Of a stretch of DNA of 64,000 nt, positions 35,999 through 44,962 are shown in pieces. Below the pieces are notes generated by a model. That model was given only the letters and a program-made list of their open reading frames with translations, ran no database searches and was not told the origin of the DNA. The position numbers and the translations under genes were made by a program. Position 1 is the stretch's first letter. Each line of letters begins with the position of its first letter. This stretch comes from Thalassospira povalilytica (GTDB lineage: Bacteria > Pseudomonadota > Alphaproteobacteria > Rhodospirillales > Thalassospiraceae), in assembly GCF_002844235.1 (NCBI RefSeq), contig NZ_PGTS01000003.1, forward strand, positions 496,001 to 560,000. The letters run 5' to 3'.

Positions 35999-36925
35999 AT
36001 GACCAAGCTGCGCATTGCCTTTATGGGAACCCCGGACTTTGCCCTTGTGGCGCTTAAGGATCTGGTGGCGGCGGGACATGATGTTGTTTGTGTCTATTCA
36101 CAGCCGCCGCGCCCGGCCGGGCGCGGGCACAAGGAAACGCCAAGCCCGGTTCATGCCTGGGCGGCGGATCAGGGTATTGAAGTCCGCCATCCCGTATCGC
36201 TTAAGTCGGATGCGGAAAAGCAGGCCTTTGCCGATCTTGATCTTGATGTAGCGGTGGTGGCGGCCTATGGGCTGATCCTGCCCAAGGCCATTCTGGATGC
36301 ACCGAAATACGGGTGCCTGAACATCCATGCGTCCCTGTTGCCGCGCTGGCGCGGGGCAGCCCCGATCCAGCGGGCTATTCTGGCGGGCGATGATGCCACC
36401 GGTGTCACCATCATGCAGATGGATGTCGGGCTTGATACCGGCGACATGTTGTTGATCCGCGATATCCCGATCACGGGCGAAACCTATGCCAATGCGCTGC
36501 ATGATGATCTGGCCGCCCTTGGCGGGGAAATGATTGTCGAGGCGCTTGAAAAGCTTCCGAAAGGTGAGCTTGTTGCCACCAAACAGCCCGAAGAGGGCGT
36601 GACCTATGCCGCGAAACTCGAACGTGCCGAGGCCAAACTTGATTTTGCCGATGATGCGGCAAGTCTGGAACGGAAAATCCGTGCCTTTACCCCGTGGCCG
36701 GGGGCCTATTTCGAACTGGGCAAGGAACGGATCAAGGTGCAGGCCGCCGAGGTGACGGACCAATCCGGCCCGGTGGGTGAAATCCTTGATGATGCGCTTA
36801 CCATCGGGTGTGGCAGCGGGGCCCTGCGCCCGACCCGTATTCAGCGCCCCGGCAAGGCGGCGATGGATACCGACGCGGTGCTGCGCGGTTATGACAAGCT
36901 GGCCAAGGGCGTGGTTCTGGGCTGA
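35999..36925 (+). CDS. fmt: Methionyl-tRNA formyltransferase
   Basis: 308 residues. It formylates initiator Met-tRNA using 10-formyl-THF. The N-terminal formyltransferase domain has [29 protein letters not shown] (tRNA-contact loop) and the catalytic [20 protein letters not shown]. The C-terminal OB domain begins near 210. The ATG at 35999 matches the family start. The stop overlaps the ATG of the next gene by one base (TGATG), so the two are coupled. Confidence 0.95.
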   Translation: MTKLRIAFMGTPDFALVALKDLVAAGHDVVCVYSQPPRPAGRGHKETPSPVHAWAADQGIEVRHPVSLKSDAEKQAFADLDLDVAVVAAYGLILPKAILDAPKYGCLNIHASLLPRWRGAAPIQRAILAGDDATGVTIMQMDVGLDTGDMLLIRDIPITGETYANALHDDLAALGGEMIVEALEKLPKGELVATKQPEEGVTYAAKLERAEAKLDFADDAASLERKIRAFTPWPGAYFELGKERIKVQAAEVTDQSGPVGEILDDALTIGCGSGALRPTRIQRPGKAAMDTDAVLRGYDKLAKGVVLG

Positions 36926-37485
36926 TGGGGCGCGATGTCGCAAAGCCGCAAGGCGGACAATCAACCGCCAGCGATTTGACGATTCGCCCGGCCTTTAACA
37001 GTGACGGTGACGCGATTGGCACCCTGATCGCGGGCGTGTTTGCGGAATATCCCGGCTGTGTCTATGACCGTGCACTTGAATTCCCGGAACTTGATGCGAT
37101 TGCCGATGATTTCAAATCATCGGACGGGCGTATCTGGGTTGCGGTTGATCCCGACAACCGGGTTTTTGGCTGTTTCGGGATCAAATATGATGCGCCGGCA
37201 AAAGAAGCCGAACTTCACAAGGTCTATCTGCATCGTGATACCCGTGGTCGGGGCATGGCGCAAAAATTGATGGCCAAGGCGCTGGCGTGGCTGGGTCAGA
37301 CCCATCCTGATTGCGCGACCGTGATGCTCTGGACCGATACACGGTTTGAAGCCGGGCATCGGTTCTATGAAAAATGCGGCTTTGCGCGCACAGGCGAAAG
37401 CCGCATTCTTGATGATCTGAGCGCATCTTCGGAATATCAGTTCCGGTTTGACTTTGGCGCCTATCAGAAGGCGCTGTCGTTTTAG
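36925..37485 (+). CDS. GNAT-family N-acetyltransferase
   Basis: 186 residues. The acetyl-CoA-binding motif is LHKVYLHRDTRGRGMAQKLMAKALAW (R/Q-x-x-G-x-G/A type, about residues 93-118), followed by the FYEKCGFARTG tail typical of GNAT enzymes. The acceptor is unknown. Translation is coupled to fmt by a one-base overlap, which suggests a housekeeping role. The gene converges on a LysR gene 28 bp away, separated by a GGGGATATCCCC palindrome (37486-37497). Confidence 0.85.
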   Translation: MGRDVAKPQGGQSTASDLTIRPAFNSDGDAIGTLIAGVFAEYPGCVYDRALEFPELDAIADDFKSSDGRIWVAVDPDNRVFGCFGIKYDAPAKEAELHKVYLHRDTRGRGMAQKLMAKALAWLGQTHPDCATVMLWTDTRFEAGHRFYEKCGFARTGESRILDDLSASSEYQFRFDFGAYQKALSF

Positions 37486-37513
37486 GGGGATATCCCCGAC
37501 ATGTGCATTGCGG

Positions 37514-38503
37514 TTACTGATCGGCAGATTCGGTCGGGCGGCTGTCGGCGGTGCTGTCTGAGGCATCCGGGCTGCGTCGCACCGAACGGGCATCGCGATA
37601 TCCAAGCTCCCACGGCGGGACCGGGGTGAATTTTTCAGCCAGGAAATCGACAAAGGCGCGGACCTTGGGCGACAGGTGGCGTTTGTGCGGATACACCGCG
37701 GAAATCCAGGCCTGATCATGCACATATTCGGTCAGAACCGGCGTCAGGCGACCGGCCCGGATATCTTCGTGAACCAGATATTCGGCCAGACGCGCCATGC
37801 CAAGCCCGGCAAGGACTGCTTCGTGGAGCACATCACCGTCATTGGCCGAAAATGATCCCTGGGCGCGGAAGGCCACGTGACCGTCGGGGGTTTCAAAGTG
37901 CCAGTCATTGAAGCTTTCGCGCGATGACAGATGCAGACAGTTATGGTTTTCGAGATCCTGGGGTTTGCGCGGGATGCCGTTCTTTTCGAGATATTCCGGG
38001 CTGGCAACAATCATGCGGCGGTTGACCGCATATTTGCGCGCAATCAGGGATGAATCTTCCAGCGCGGACAGGCGAATGGCCAGATCATAGCCATCGTTGA
38101 CCAGATCGGTGAATTTGTCATCAAGGGTCAGTTCGATCCGCACATCGGGATAGCGGGCCAGAAATTCCGGGATCAGGGGGACCACCTGCATCTTGGTAAA
38201 GGCCACCGATGCGTTGATGCGCAGCGTCCCGCGCGGGGCGGCATAAAGCTGGGTGACGACTTCTTCGGCTTCTTCGATTTCATTAAGGATGGTGCGCGCC
38301 CGTTCATAAAAGGCCCGGCCTTCCTCGGTCAGGCTGAGCTGACGGGTGGTGCGCATCAACAGACGTGCGCCCAGCCGGTCTTCCAGACGGGAAATATATT
38401 TCGACACGGCTGATGGTGACAGACGCATTGTCCTTGCTGCTGCTGAGAAGCTGCCTTCTTCAACTGCATGGACAAAAATTTCCATTTCCGCGGCACGATC
38501 CAT
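37514..38503 (-). CDS. LysR-family transcriptional regulator, CrgA/DhcR-like group
   Basis: 329 residues. The winged helix (1-62) reads MEIFVHAVEEGSFSAAARTMRLSPSAVSKYISRLEDRLGARLLMRTTRQ. The effector domain (about 92-300) opens LRINASVAFTKMQVVPLIPEFLARYPDVRIELTLDD, typical of the large CrgA/AaeR-like subgroup. The C-terminus has a 25-residue polar tail. It is divergent from the small-protein gene at 38644, with a 140-bp shared upstream region that may contain its binding site. Confidence 0.88.
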   Translation of the reverse strand: MDRAAEMEIFVHAVEEGSFSAAARTMRLSPSAVSKYISRLEDRLGARLLMRTTRQLSLTEEGRAFYERARTILNEIEEAEEVVTQLYAAPRGTLRINASVAFTKMQVVPLIPEFLARYPDVRIELTLDDKFTDLVNDGYDLAIRLSALEDSSLIARKYAVNRRMIVASPEYLEKNGIPRKPQDLENHNCLHLSSRESFNDWHFETPDGHVAFRAQGSFSANDGDVLHEAVLAGLGMARLAEYLVHEDIRAGRLTPVLTEYVHDQAWISAVYPHKRHLSPKVRAFVDFLAEKFTPVPPWELGYRDARSVRRSPDASDSTADSRPTESADQ

Positions 38504-38643
38504 ATCTCGGACTTCCTATTTATGACGATCATTCACAAGTAATGTGCATATTGAGCTAATTCTCTTTCCCGGTAAAGAAAATTAGATTGAGTTCATCGAG
38601 AGCGACACGGCGTCGCAACGAACGAAATATTTAGGAGGTCAAG

Positions 38644-38826
38644 ATGGCCACTTACGAAGAAATCACCACCCGTTACATCTCCACCACCGAAATCGAAGCA
38701 GGTGTACGTAAAGGTCAGCAGCTGCGCGCTGAGTTCGTAGGTTCCTTCTTCCGCAACCTGTTCAAAGGTTCGGACAAGGCATCCGACATCAAGCATCCGG
38801 CTGGTACCGTTGGCGGTGCTGCCTAA
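38644..38826 (+). CDS. Small 60-residue protein with very strong ribosome binding site, function unknown
   Basis: 60 residues: a polar N-terminus (about 1-18), an amphipathic helix of about 25 residues (IEAGVRKGQQLRAEFVGSFF with a following RNLFKG), and a flexible tail ending HPAGTVGGAA. No signal peptide. AGGAGGT at 38633-38639 is a near-perfect anti-16S match. Codons are strongly biased (ACC, CGT, GGT, TTC and AAC dominate), as in highly expressed genes and unlike the neighbours. A strong terminator at 38947 gives a transcript of about 400 bases. I do not recognise a named family, though short amphipathic alphaproteobacterial proteins of similar pattern exist. The gene is divergent from a LysR regulator. 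Confidence 0.8.
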   Translation: MATYEEITTRYISTTEIEAGVRKGQQLRAEFVGSFFRNLFKGSDKASDIKHPAGTVGGAA

Positions 38827-38946
38827 TCTGACGAGATACAAACGGTCGAGCGCCGATTGAGTTTCCTCCCCAAGAGGTGCTCCCGTTTGTTGGACTACCG
38901 ATTTCTATCTAGCGTCTTCCTCCCTATTTGACGCTGTTTTCCCGAC

Positions 38947-38982
38947 TGGCCCGGTCACCTTTGTGATCCGGGCCATTTTTTT
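38947..38982 (+). terminator. Strong intrinsic terminator downstream of the small-protein gene
   Basis: TGGCCCGG plus TCAC pairs with GTGA and CCGGGCCA (one bulged base), followed by about eight T's. It lies 120 bp after the stop, so the mRNA keeps a sizeable 3' UTR. Confidence 0.85.
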
Positions 38983-39098
38983 GGCCAAACGGCACCCGAC
39001 CGATTTGTGCCCGACCGTGCGAAATGGCGATGATCTAACGATCTTGTCCGGTTTTGGGGCTTGCCTGCGTGGTCTGTGCCGTCGGCATCGGTCGTTTT

Positions 39099-39496
39099 GT
39101 GGTGTCAGGGGTGCGGGATCAGGGGGGCGTTGCAGCAGGATCTCGGTACCGGAGCCTCAGTATCAAAAGTCTTGGTATCAAAGTCTTGGTATCAAAGTCT
39201 TGGGATCACGGGCCCGGGTATGAGAAGTCGCGGGATCAAGATCGCGATGCCGGTAAATGTGGGATCAGGCGTTGTGGTGCCAGAATCGTGGTACCGGCAA
39301 GCGCAGTACCGGTAAACACCGTGCCAAAGCCGTGCTAGCAGCGCATGTGGCATCAGCAGTCGGTATCTGGTTGCAGGCGATCTTTGTGATGCCAACGGAT
39401 CCGGTAGCCCGCCGCGTTCAACATGGCGTCAAATGCGGTGCCGAATGTGGCATCAAATAGGATCCCGATTATGGTGCCGATTACGATGCCAAACGC
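39099..39496. repeat. Degenerate tandem repeat array of 14-15-bp then 12-bp units (array D)
   Basis: About 27 units in a row. The central copies are the best conserved (GGTATCAAAGTCTT occurs twice exactly near 39174-39202, with AGTATCAAAAGTCTT before it). Most units between 39099 and 39340 are 14-16 bp with the pattern GGNNYC then AAA or CGG. The final six, 39425-39496, are exactly 12 bp each (for example GGCGTCAAATGC at 39425 and GGTGCCGATTAC at 39473). The array fills the gap between the small-protein terminator and the MFS gene stop at 39525. Confidence 0.8.
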
Positions 39497-39524
39497 ATCC
39501 ACCGTCACATCGGACGATTTTTCA

Positions 39525-40829
39525 TCAATGCGAATCCTGTGGGCTGATGCCCGGCGGCACGTAGAAGCCCGGACGTTCGGACAGCCATGACAGCACACTG
39601 ATCACGGCCATGACGATCAGGGTGGCTGTCAGCATCACTTCGATTGAAATGTCGGCGGCAAACATCCAGCCATAGATCGCTGGCCCCATGGCCGAGGCCA
39701 GTACCATGACCGCGGTAAGGGTACTGCGTACCGCGCCGATTTCATCAAGCGGCACCAGTTCGGGAATGATGGCGGTGCGCAGGGTGGTGGCAAAGCCGAC
39801 CGTGATGCCGACAAGCCCCATATAAATCAGAATGACAAAGGGCTGGTGACTGATTGCCAGAACAATGATGCCCGCCATCATCGGGATCAGATGCCATGGA
39901 AACAGACGGCGTGCGGAATGTTTGTCAATCAGCGGGCCGCTGCCAAAAGCGCCCAGAACCGATGTCACGGCAAAAACGGTAAAGCCCGCAGCAAACCAGC
40001 CAAGTTCAATGCCCTTGTGGGTGGAAATAGCACCCTGATGGAAAAACAGGGCGGTCATGATTAATGGCGGTGCGGCGAGCATCGGCATACAGAACCAGAC
40101 ATAAAGCGATCTGAACAGCCGGGGATGTTCGGGGTCAGTTGGCGATAACTGGTCGGGCATGCTGTCGGTGGTGGTATCCGTCGGGCCGTTGGAGTCGGAT
40201 GCCTGTTTTGCAGCGGTTTTGGAACTGCGGGTCGGAACCGCGCGGAATTTCTGATCGCGGCGGATCAGCAAAAAGGCGACGGGCACCAGAACAATGATGA
40301 TAAATACCGCCGACCCGGCATAGGTATAGCGCCAGCCAAAAGCCGCAATCAGGGCAAGCAGGGTGGCAGGCAGGATGGCCTCGGCCAAGGGAAAGCCGAA
40401 ACTGGCAACCGCAAGCGCCCGACCGCGATGTTTGGTGAAATATCGCGCGATGCCGGTCATGCTGACATGGGTCATCAAGCCCTGACCGGCGAGACGCAGG
40501 ACAAACAGGGCGGCAATCAGCATCCAGACATTGCCGGCAAGCGAGATCATCACACAGCCAAGTGCAAGCAGCGCCATGGTCGCAAGGCTGTAGGAAAGGA
40601 TATCGACTTTATCGATCCAGCGCCCGACAACCGGCAGACACAGTGCACTGCCAATCGTGATCCCGGCATAGATATTGGCAAATTCGGTTTCGTTCAGGCC
40701 AAGGCTGGCCGAAATAAACGGAACGAAAAGGGCCACCAGAAAGGTCTGACCGAAAGATGAGCCGAAACTGTGCAATGCGCCAAAGGCAAGCTGCCTTGGG
40801 GCCTGGCGCAGCAGAAGGATGAACTGCAT
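39525..40829 (-). CDS. MFS-family transporter
   Basis: 434 residues from the ATG at 40829 (a 25-residue extension from a TTG is possible). Twelve membrane helices in two six-helix halves, with a long polar central loop (about 185-235). The motif-A-like loop GRWIDKVD after helix 2 and GSGPLIDKHSARRLFP in the second half are typical of MFS. It resembles the oxalate/monocarboxylate-like MFS group by length and loop pattern, but the substrate is open. A single gene on the minus strand. Confidence 0.85.
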   Translation of the reverse strand: MQFILLLRQAPRQLAFGALHSFGSSFGQTFLVALFVPFISASLGLNETEFANIYAGITIGSALCLPVVGRWIDKVDILSYSLATMALLALGCVMISLAGNVWMLIAALFVLRLAGQGLMTHVSMTGIARYFTKHRGRALAVASFGFPLAEAILPATLLALIAAFGWRYTYAGSAVFIIIVLVPVAFLLIRRDQKFRAVPTRSSKTAAKQASDSNGPTDTTTDSMPDQLSPTDPEHPRLFRSLYVWFCMPMLAAPPLIMTALFFHQGAISTHKGIELGWFAAGFTVFAVTSVLGAFGSGPLIDKHSARRLFPWHLIPMMAGIIVLAISHQPFVILIYMGLVGITVGFATTLRTAIIPELVPLDEIGAVRSTLTAVMVLASAMGPAIYGWMFAADISIEVMLTATLIVMAVISVLSWLSERPGFYVPPGISPQDSH

Positions 40830-40950
40830 GAAAGGCGGGTGTCCGGAGTTACAGGGGCGTTCAGGAACCGATTTATTTGTATGAGTATTACTGTATCGAT
40901 TCAATCTGCTTGGGTCTACTGCCCGGTCGGGTAGGGTGGATATGCCAAAA

Positions 40951-40983
40951 GAAAAGCCCGCAACAAGATGTTGCGGGCTTTTC
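40951..40983 (-). terminator. Terminator of the TAXI-TRAP operon
   Basis: A 15-bp perfect stem (40983-40969 with 40965-40951, core AAAAGCCCGCAACA) with a three-base loop, followed on the minus strand by TTTTGG. Confidence 0.85.
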
Positions 40984-41007
40984 TGTAGTGTTTCGGATCA
41001 GGCTGGA

Positions 41008-43023
41008 TCAGCTGGCCGCGACGCTTGGTGTCGGGCCGTTCTTTTTGCCTTTCCACCAGTTCAGGCCAAGGACGATCAGAAGCACGACGGTGCCGGCAAT
41101 CTCGGCCTTGAGATCGGGATAGAAGACACCGACGGTGGCCGGAACGATCAGGATGCGCGAAATGACATCCATATGATCGAACAGGTATCCTTCAAGAGCC
41201 GCGGCAAAGGCCACCAGACACAGGATGGCGGTAAAGCCGGTCCACAGAACGATCTGGATCGAGCCGCCTTCGATGATTTCCGGATTGAAGACCATGAAGG
41301 CCGGGATCAGATAGAGACCCTTGGCGAATTTCCATGCCTGGATACTGGTTTCCATGGGATTGGCATTGGCAATCGCCGCTCCCGCAAACCCGGCCAGCGC
41401 AATGGGCGGTGTGACGTTACTGTCCTGCGAATACCAGAAGACCACGAGATGGGCGATCAGCAGCGGAATGCCGAACTCGTTCGAAAGTGCCGGGCCAACC
41501 AGAACGATCAGAACGATATAGGACGCCGTTACCGGCAGACCCATCCCGAGGATCAGGCTGGCAATCAGAACCAGAACCAGTGCCAGAACGATGTTGCCGC
41601 CCGAAAACGCGATCATCATCGAGGAGAATTTCAGGCCAAGGCCGGTCAGACCGACAACCCCGACAATGATGCCGGCAACCGCACAGGCCATCGAAACGGC
41701 AACGGCGTTTTTGGCACCGAGTTCAAGGGCGGCAATGGTGATTGCGATGCCTTTTTTGATCGCCTGTTTCAAGCCATCGTGACTTGGCTTTACCCCGTTT
41801 TGCGGAGCGACAAAGAAGTACCACAGCACATAGCGCAGGGCGGCAACCGCCATGACCGACAGAATGGCCCAGAAGCCCACCCGCATTGGCGAGATATTGA
41901 GCACGAGCAGATAAATCAGGATGCCCAGCGGCAGAATGAACTGCCAGCCTTCCTTAAGGACCTGACGCCAGTCAGGCAGTTCGGATGCCGGCATGCCGCG
42001 CATACCGTTTTTAAGCGCTACGATGTGCACGAACAGATAGACGGTGCCAAGATACAGGATCGCCGGGAAGATCGAGATCATGACGATATCGAGATAGGGC
42101 ACCTGGGTGTATTCGGAAATCAGGAACGCACCCGCACCCATCAGCGGCGGGGTAATCTGACCGCCTGTGGATGCCGCGGCTTCGACACCGCCGGCCTGTG
42201 CCGGGCGATAGCCAAGGCGCTTCATCAGCGGGATGGTAAAGGCACCGGTGGTGACCACGTTGGCAATTGCCGATCCGCTGATCGATCCCATGCCGGCCGA
42301 TGCCAGAACAGCAGCCTTTGCCGGGCCACCGGCCTTTTTGCCGGTCGCGGCATAGGCCATATCGATAAAGAATTTGCCCGCACCGGTGACTTCAAGGAAG
42401 GCGCCGAACAGAACGAACATGAAGATATAGGTCGCCGCAACCCCCATCGGCAGGCCATAGATGCCTTCCTGACCGAGATAGAGCTGACCGACAAGACGAT
42501 CAATATCCGCACCGCGATGGGACAGGATGCCCGGCAGCCATTCGCCAAGCCACGGCAACGCCCCGCGCGGACCCGACAGGGCATAGACGATGGCGACAAT
42601 CCCGATGATCGTCATGCCAAGACCAACAGCGCGGCGGCTTGCTTCGAGGACCGTGATGGTGGCGATCACGCCAATGATCAGGTCCGAGCTGCTCCAGAAA
42701 CCGGCGCGGTTGATGATTTCGTCGAGATAGAAGGAAAGATAGAAGCCTGTGGTGAAGGCACCGGCCAGAAAGGCAAGATCAATCGCCCATCCAAGCACGC
42801 CGCGTTTCTTGTTGCTGCCGAAAACCGGGAACATCAGGAAGGCCAGGAACATGACGAAGGCAAGATGGATGCTGCGTTGGTAGAACAAACCAAGCGGCTC
42901 GATCCCTGCGCCATACATCTGGAACAAGGAGAGTGCGACTGCAACAATCGAAATTGCCAGCACAACCAGTTTGGGCTGTGGCAGTTTGTCCGTCATGGAC
43001 GGAAGCGGTGCCGGTTCAGACAT
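41008..43023 (-). CDS. TAXI-type TRAP transporter fused membrane subunit
   Basis: 671 residues, with DctQ-like small and DctM-like large subunits fused (4 plus about 14 membrane helices), as is usual for TAXI-TRAP systems. DctM-type signatures: GSISGSAIANVVTTGAFTIPLMKRLGY, STGGQITPPLMGAGAFLI and LGMGLPVTASYIVLIVLVGPAL. It takes substrate from the TAXI binding protein by sodium- or proton-coupled transport. It is the last gene of the operon, following DUF1850 by 5 bp. The long opposite-strand open frame over it is an antisense shadow. Confidence 0.93.
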   Translation of the reverse strand: MSEPAPLPSMTDKLPQPKLVVLAISIVAVALSLFQMYGAGIEPLGLFYQRSIHLAFVMFLAFLMFPVFGSNKKRGVLGWAIDLAFLAGAFTTGFYLSFYLDEIINRAGFWSSSDLIIGVIATITVLEASRRAVGLGMTIIGIVAIVYALSGPRGALPWLGEWLPGILSHRGADIDRLVGQLYLGQEGIYGLPMGVAATYIFMFVLFGAFLEVTGAGKFFIDMAYAATGKKAGGPAKAAVLASAGMGSISGSAIANVVTTGAFTIPLMKRLGYRPAQAGGVEAAASTGGQITPPLMGAGAFLISEYTQVPYLDIVMISIFPAILYLGTVYLFVHIVALKNGMRGMPASELPDWRQVLKEGWQFILPLGILIYLLVLNISPMRVGFWAILSVMAVAALRYVLWYFFVAPQNGVKPSHDGLKQAIKKGIAITIAALELGAKNAVAVSMACAVAGIIVGVVGLTGLGLKFSSMMIAFSGGNIVLALVLVLIASLILGMGLPVTASYIVLIVLVGPALSNEFGIPLLIAHLVVFWYSQDSNVTPPIALAGFAGAAIANANPMETSIQAWKFAKGLYLIPAFMVFNPEIIEGGSIQIVLWTGFTAILCLVAFAAALEGYLFDHMDVISRILIVPATVGVFYPDLKAEIAGTVVLLIVLGLNWWKGKKNGPTPSVAAS

Positions 43024-43028
43024 TAAAC

Positions 43029-43538
43029 TTATTCCCCGGAATCAAGGCGGATGGTGACACGTGTATGTTCAGCCATCTTTGAAAGATAGATTTCGTCACC
43101 ATCGGTTGTGACGATACGATGGTTAACCGCAAGCGACCCGACGCGCAGCACATAGGCATTGCCAGGCACGGGTTCGTCAATATCTTCGATCCAGTATCCC
43201 CCGCCTTCGGCACTGGTCAGAATGCCGCGACCGGGAAAATGTCCCAGTCCCGCTGCGAAGTCGGGCTGATAGGCGCGATGAAGAACCATCTTGCCAAGAT
43301 CGTCTACGTAACAGTCGATCACGCCATCACCGGTAACAGAATGGTTCCAGTAAAGGCACCATCCGGTTTGACGGGCAATATCGGTCCGCGCAAGAACCGA
43401 TCCGTCGGCACCGATGACTTCAAGATGGTCGACGGTTGTGCCGGGTTTGACTTCCTGATGGCTGGCGGGACCAGCACAGGCCGTGATCGAGAGAAGAAGG
43501 GCGGCCAGTAAAGGCCGCCCGAACTTTTTGGAAATCAT
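43029..43538 (-). CDS. DUF1850 lipoprotein of the TAXI-TRAP operon
   Basis: 169 residues. The signal peptide has a lipobox-like ITAC at about 18-21, so the mature protein is likely a lipoprotein. The DUF1850 domain begins at LEVIGADGSVLARTDIA and shows the characteristic WNHSVTGDGVIDCYVDD segment. DUF1850 genes occur regularly between the TAXI binding protein and the fused permease, so a role in transport is expected, but its mechanism is not known. Its start overlaps the binding-protein stop by four bases (ATGA), so translation is coupled. Confidence 0.85.
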   Translation of the reverse strand: MISKKFGRPLLAALLLSITACAGPASHQEVKPGTTVDHLEVIGADGSVLARTDIARQTGWCLYWNHSVTGDGVIDCYVDDLGKMVLHRAYQPDFAAGLGHFPGRGILTSAEGGGYWIEDIDEPVPGNAYVLRVGSLAVNHRIVTTDGDEIYLSKMAEHTRVTIRLDSGE

Positions 43539-44500
43539 GGATAGAGCTGCGGCGGAATCGGGTTGCCGGTCTCTTCGTAGTAACGCAGTGCGCCCGGATG
43601 CATCGGAATCGGAGTCGAGTTCAGAGCAAAGTCAACGGTGGTGTCGTTGGCGGCCGGGTGAATGGCGATCAGTTCGTCGACCTTTTCAAACAGGGTCTTG
43701 GTGATCTGATAAGCCAGTTCTTCATCCATGTCGGCATTCACGAACAGAACGTTCGGGGTCGAGATGGTGTTGACCGGTGCGGTGACGCCTTCGTAAACGC
43801 CGGTACGCAGGGCGTACGGTGCAAAGGTCGGTTCTGCGTCAAGAGCAGCGAGGATTTCCTCGTCGGTCAGAGCGATCAGCTTGATGTCGCGGGTGGTTGC
43901 GAGGTTCAGGATCGAGCTGGTGGGCGGGCCGACGCTCCAGAAACCGGCATCGATGTCGCCGTCACGAAGGGCGTCAGCGGTTTCGTTGAAGTTCAGGCGC
44001 TGTTCTTCGATGTCATCATAGGTGATGCCATTGGCTTCGAGCAGGGTTTTGGCCGAAACTTCGGTACCCGAACCCGGTGCGCCAACAGAAACGCGTTTGC
44101 CTTTAAGATCGGCAAGACCGTTGATGCCGCTGTCAGCCATGGTGACGATCTGAACCGCGTTCGGATAGATCGATGCCAGGGCACGGACGTTATCAAGGGT
44201 ACGGCCTTCGAATTTGCCGGTGCCGGTGTAGCCCGCATAAACGGTGTCGGCCAGACCGATGGCGATATCACTGTCACCACGGGCGATCAGACCCATGTTT
44301 TCAACAGATGCGCCGGTAACTTCGGCAACAGCACTGGTGCCGTCGATGTATTTGGTGATCAGTTCTGCGAGACCACCGCCATACGGATAATAGGTACCGC
44401 CGGTACCACCGGTTGCAATTGAAAGCTGCTGTGCTGAAGCAGGAATAGCGGTCAGCATCATGGCTGCGGCTGCTGCTGAAAGCAGAGTACGTAGCTTCAT
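43535..44500 (-). CDS. TAXI-family TRAP solute-binding protein
   Basis: 321 residues. The signal peptide (about 1-24) is cleaved after AIPASA. The mature protein starts QQLSIATGGTGGTYYPYGGGLAELI, the diagnostic TAXI opening. KGKRVSVGAPGSGTEVSA and a hinge region with ALTDEE follow. TAXI proteins bind ligands such as glutamate and 2-oxoglutarate, sometimes other organic acids; the substrate is not readable. The ATG at 44500 follows GGGAGGA. Its 5' leader is about 315 bases when started from the sigma-54 promoter at 44828-44841. Confidence 0.93.
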   Translation of the reverse strand: MKLRTLLSAAAAAMMLTAIPASAQQLSIATGGTGGTYYPYGGGLAELITKYIDGTSAVAEVTGASVENMGLIARGDSDIAIGLADTVYAGYTGTGKFEGRTLDNVRALASIYPNAVQIVTMADSGINGLADLKGKRVSVGAPGSGTEVSAKTLLEANGITYDDIEEQRLNFNETADALRDGDIDAGFWSVGPPTSSILNLATTRDIKLIALTDEEILAALDAEPTFAPYALRTGVYEGVTAPVNTISTPNVLFVNADMDEELAYQITKTLFEKVDELIAIHPAANDTTVDFALNSTPIPMHPGALRYYEETGNPIPPQLYP

Positions 44501-44826
44501 GGTAGTCCTCCCTAGGGTTAACACTCTTTACGTCCAATTAATCAAAGATCGCTTTAGAAATCGGTTCTTCACGTTCTTGACCGGCCAATTGTCATGGCCT
44601 GTTATTCTTGGATTTCGCGAACTGGCCGGACAAAAATCCGTCGGGCAGATTCCCGATCAGGTTCCGGTTTCCGCCAACGCCACCTGCGGGCAGGGCGTTT
44701 GATACGGGCCGCTGAAATCGTCCAAGAGAGTTGATTTGAAAACAACCATTCCGTCACCCCGGACGGGGCTGGTTGTGTGGTCTCCTCCCTGTATTTCGAT
44801 CATTTTATCATTTTGGTACTCGAATG

Positions 44827-44843
44827 TGCAATGAGTATGCCAA
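44827..44843 (-). promoter_or_regulatory. Sigma-54 (-24/-12) promoter of the TAXI-TRAP operon
   Basis: On the minus strand TTGGCAT-ACTCA-TTGCA: the invariant GG (44841-44840) and GC (44829-44828) are separated by exactly ten bases, as the RpoN consensus requires. The start is expected near 44816. Confidence 0.8.
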
Positions 44844-44868
44844 AACAGAAATAAAAAATACTATTTAA

Positions 44869-44881
44869 AATCAAATGCTTA
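44869..44881 (+). promoter_or_regulatory. IHF consensus site
   Basis: AATCAAATGCTTA matches WATCAANNNNTTR at every specified base. It lies in an AT-rich stretch between the sigma-54 promoter and the upstream palindromes, where IHF normally bends DNA for NtrC-type activators. Confidence 0.7.
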
Positions 44882-44900
44882 TTTTGCAGTTTTTTGACAA

Positions 44901-44952
44901 ATCGGCATAATTTTGCCGATATGCCGGAATCAATCGGCGGATTCTTGCCGAT
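44901..44952. promoter_or_regulatory. Two tandem 20-bp upstream activator palindromes
   Basis: ATCGGCATAATTTTGCCGAT (44901-44920) and ATCGGCGGATTCTTGCCGAT (44933-44952) share arms ATCGGC/GCCGAT. Their starts are 32 bp apart, three helical turns. They sit 60-125 bp from the promoter and just after the dctD-like stop codon, the expected place for a dimeric enhancer-binding protein. Confidence 0.75.
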
Positions 44953-44962
44953 GGGCCGGGGC

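Noticed and set aside
37486-37497. GGGGATATCCCC as a terminator between the GNAT and LysR genes
   Set aside because: A 12-bp palindrome with no loop and no T-run cannot form a normal intrinsic terminator.
38860-39050. A second small gene between the 60-residue protein and array D
   Set aside because: The region is the 3' UTR with a strong terminator followed by an open frame without a ribosome binding site that runs into the repeats.
40936-43026. A 696-codon plus-strand open frame
   Set aside because: It is antisense to the TAXI-TRAP permease. The product is a low-complexity, charged sequence typical of the complement of a hydrophobic gene.
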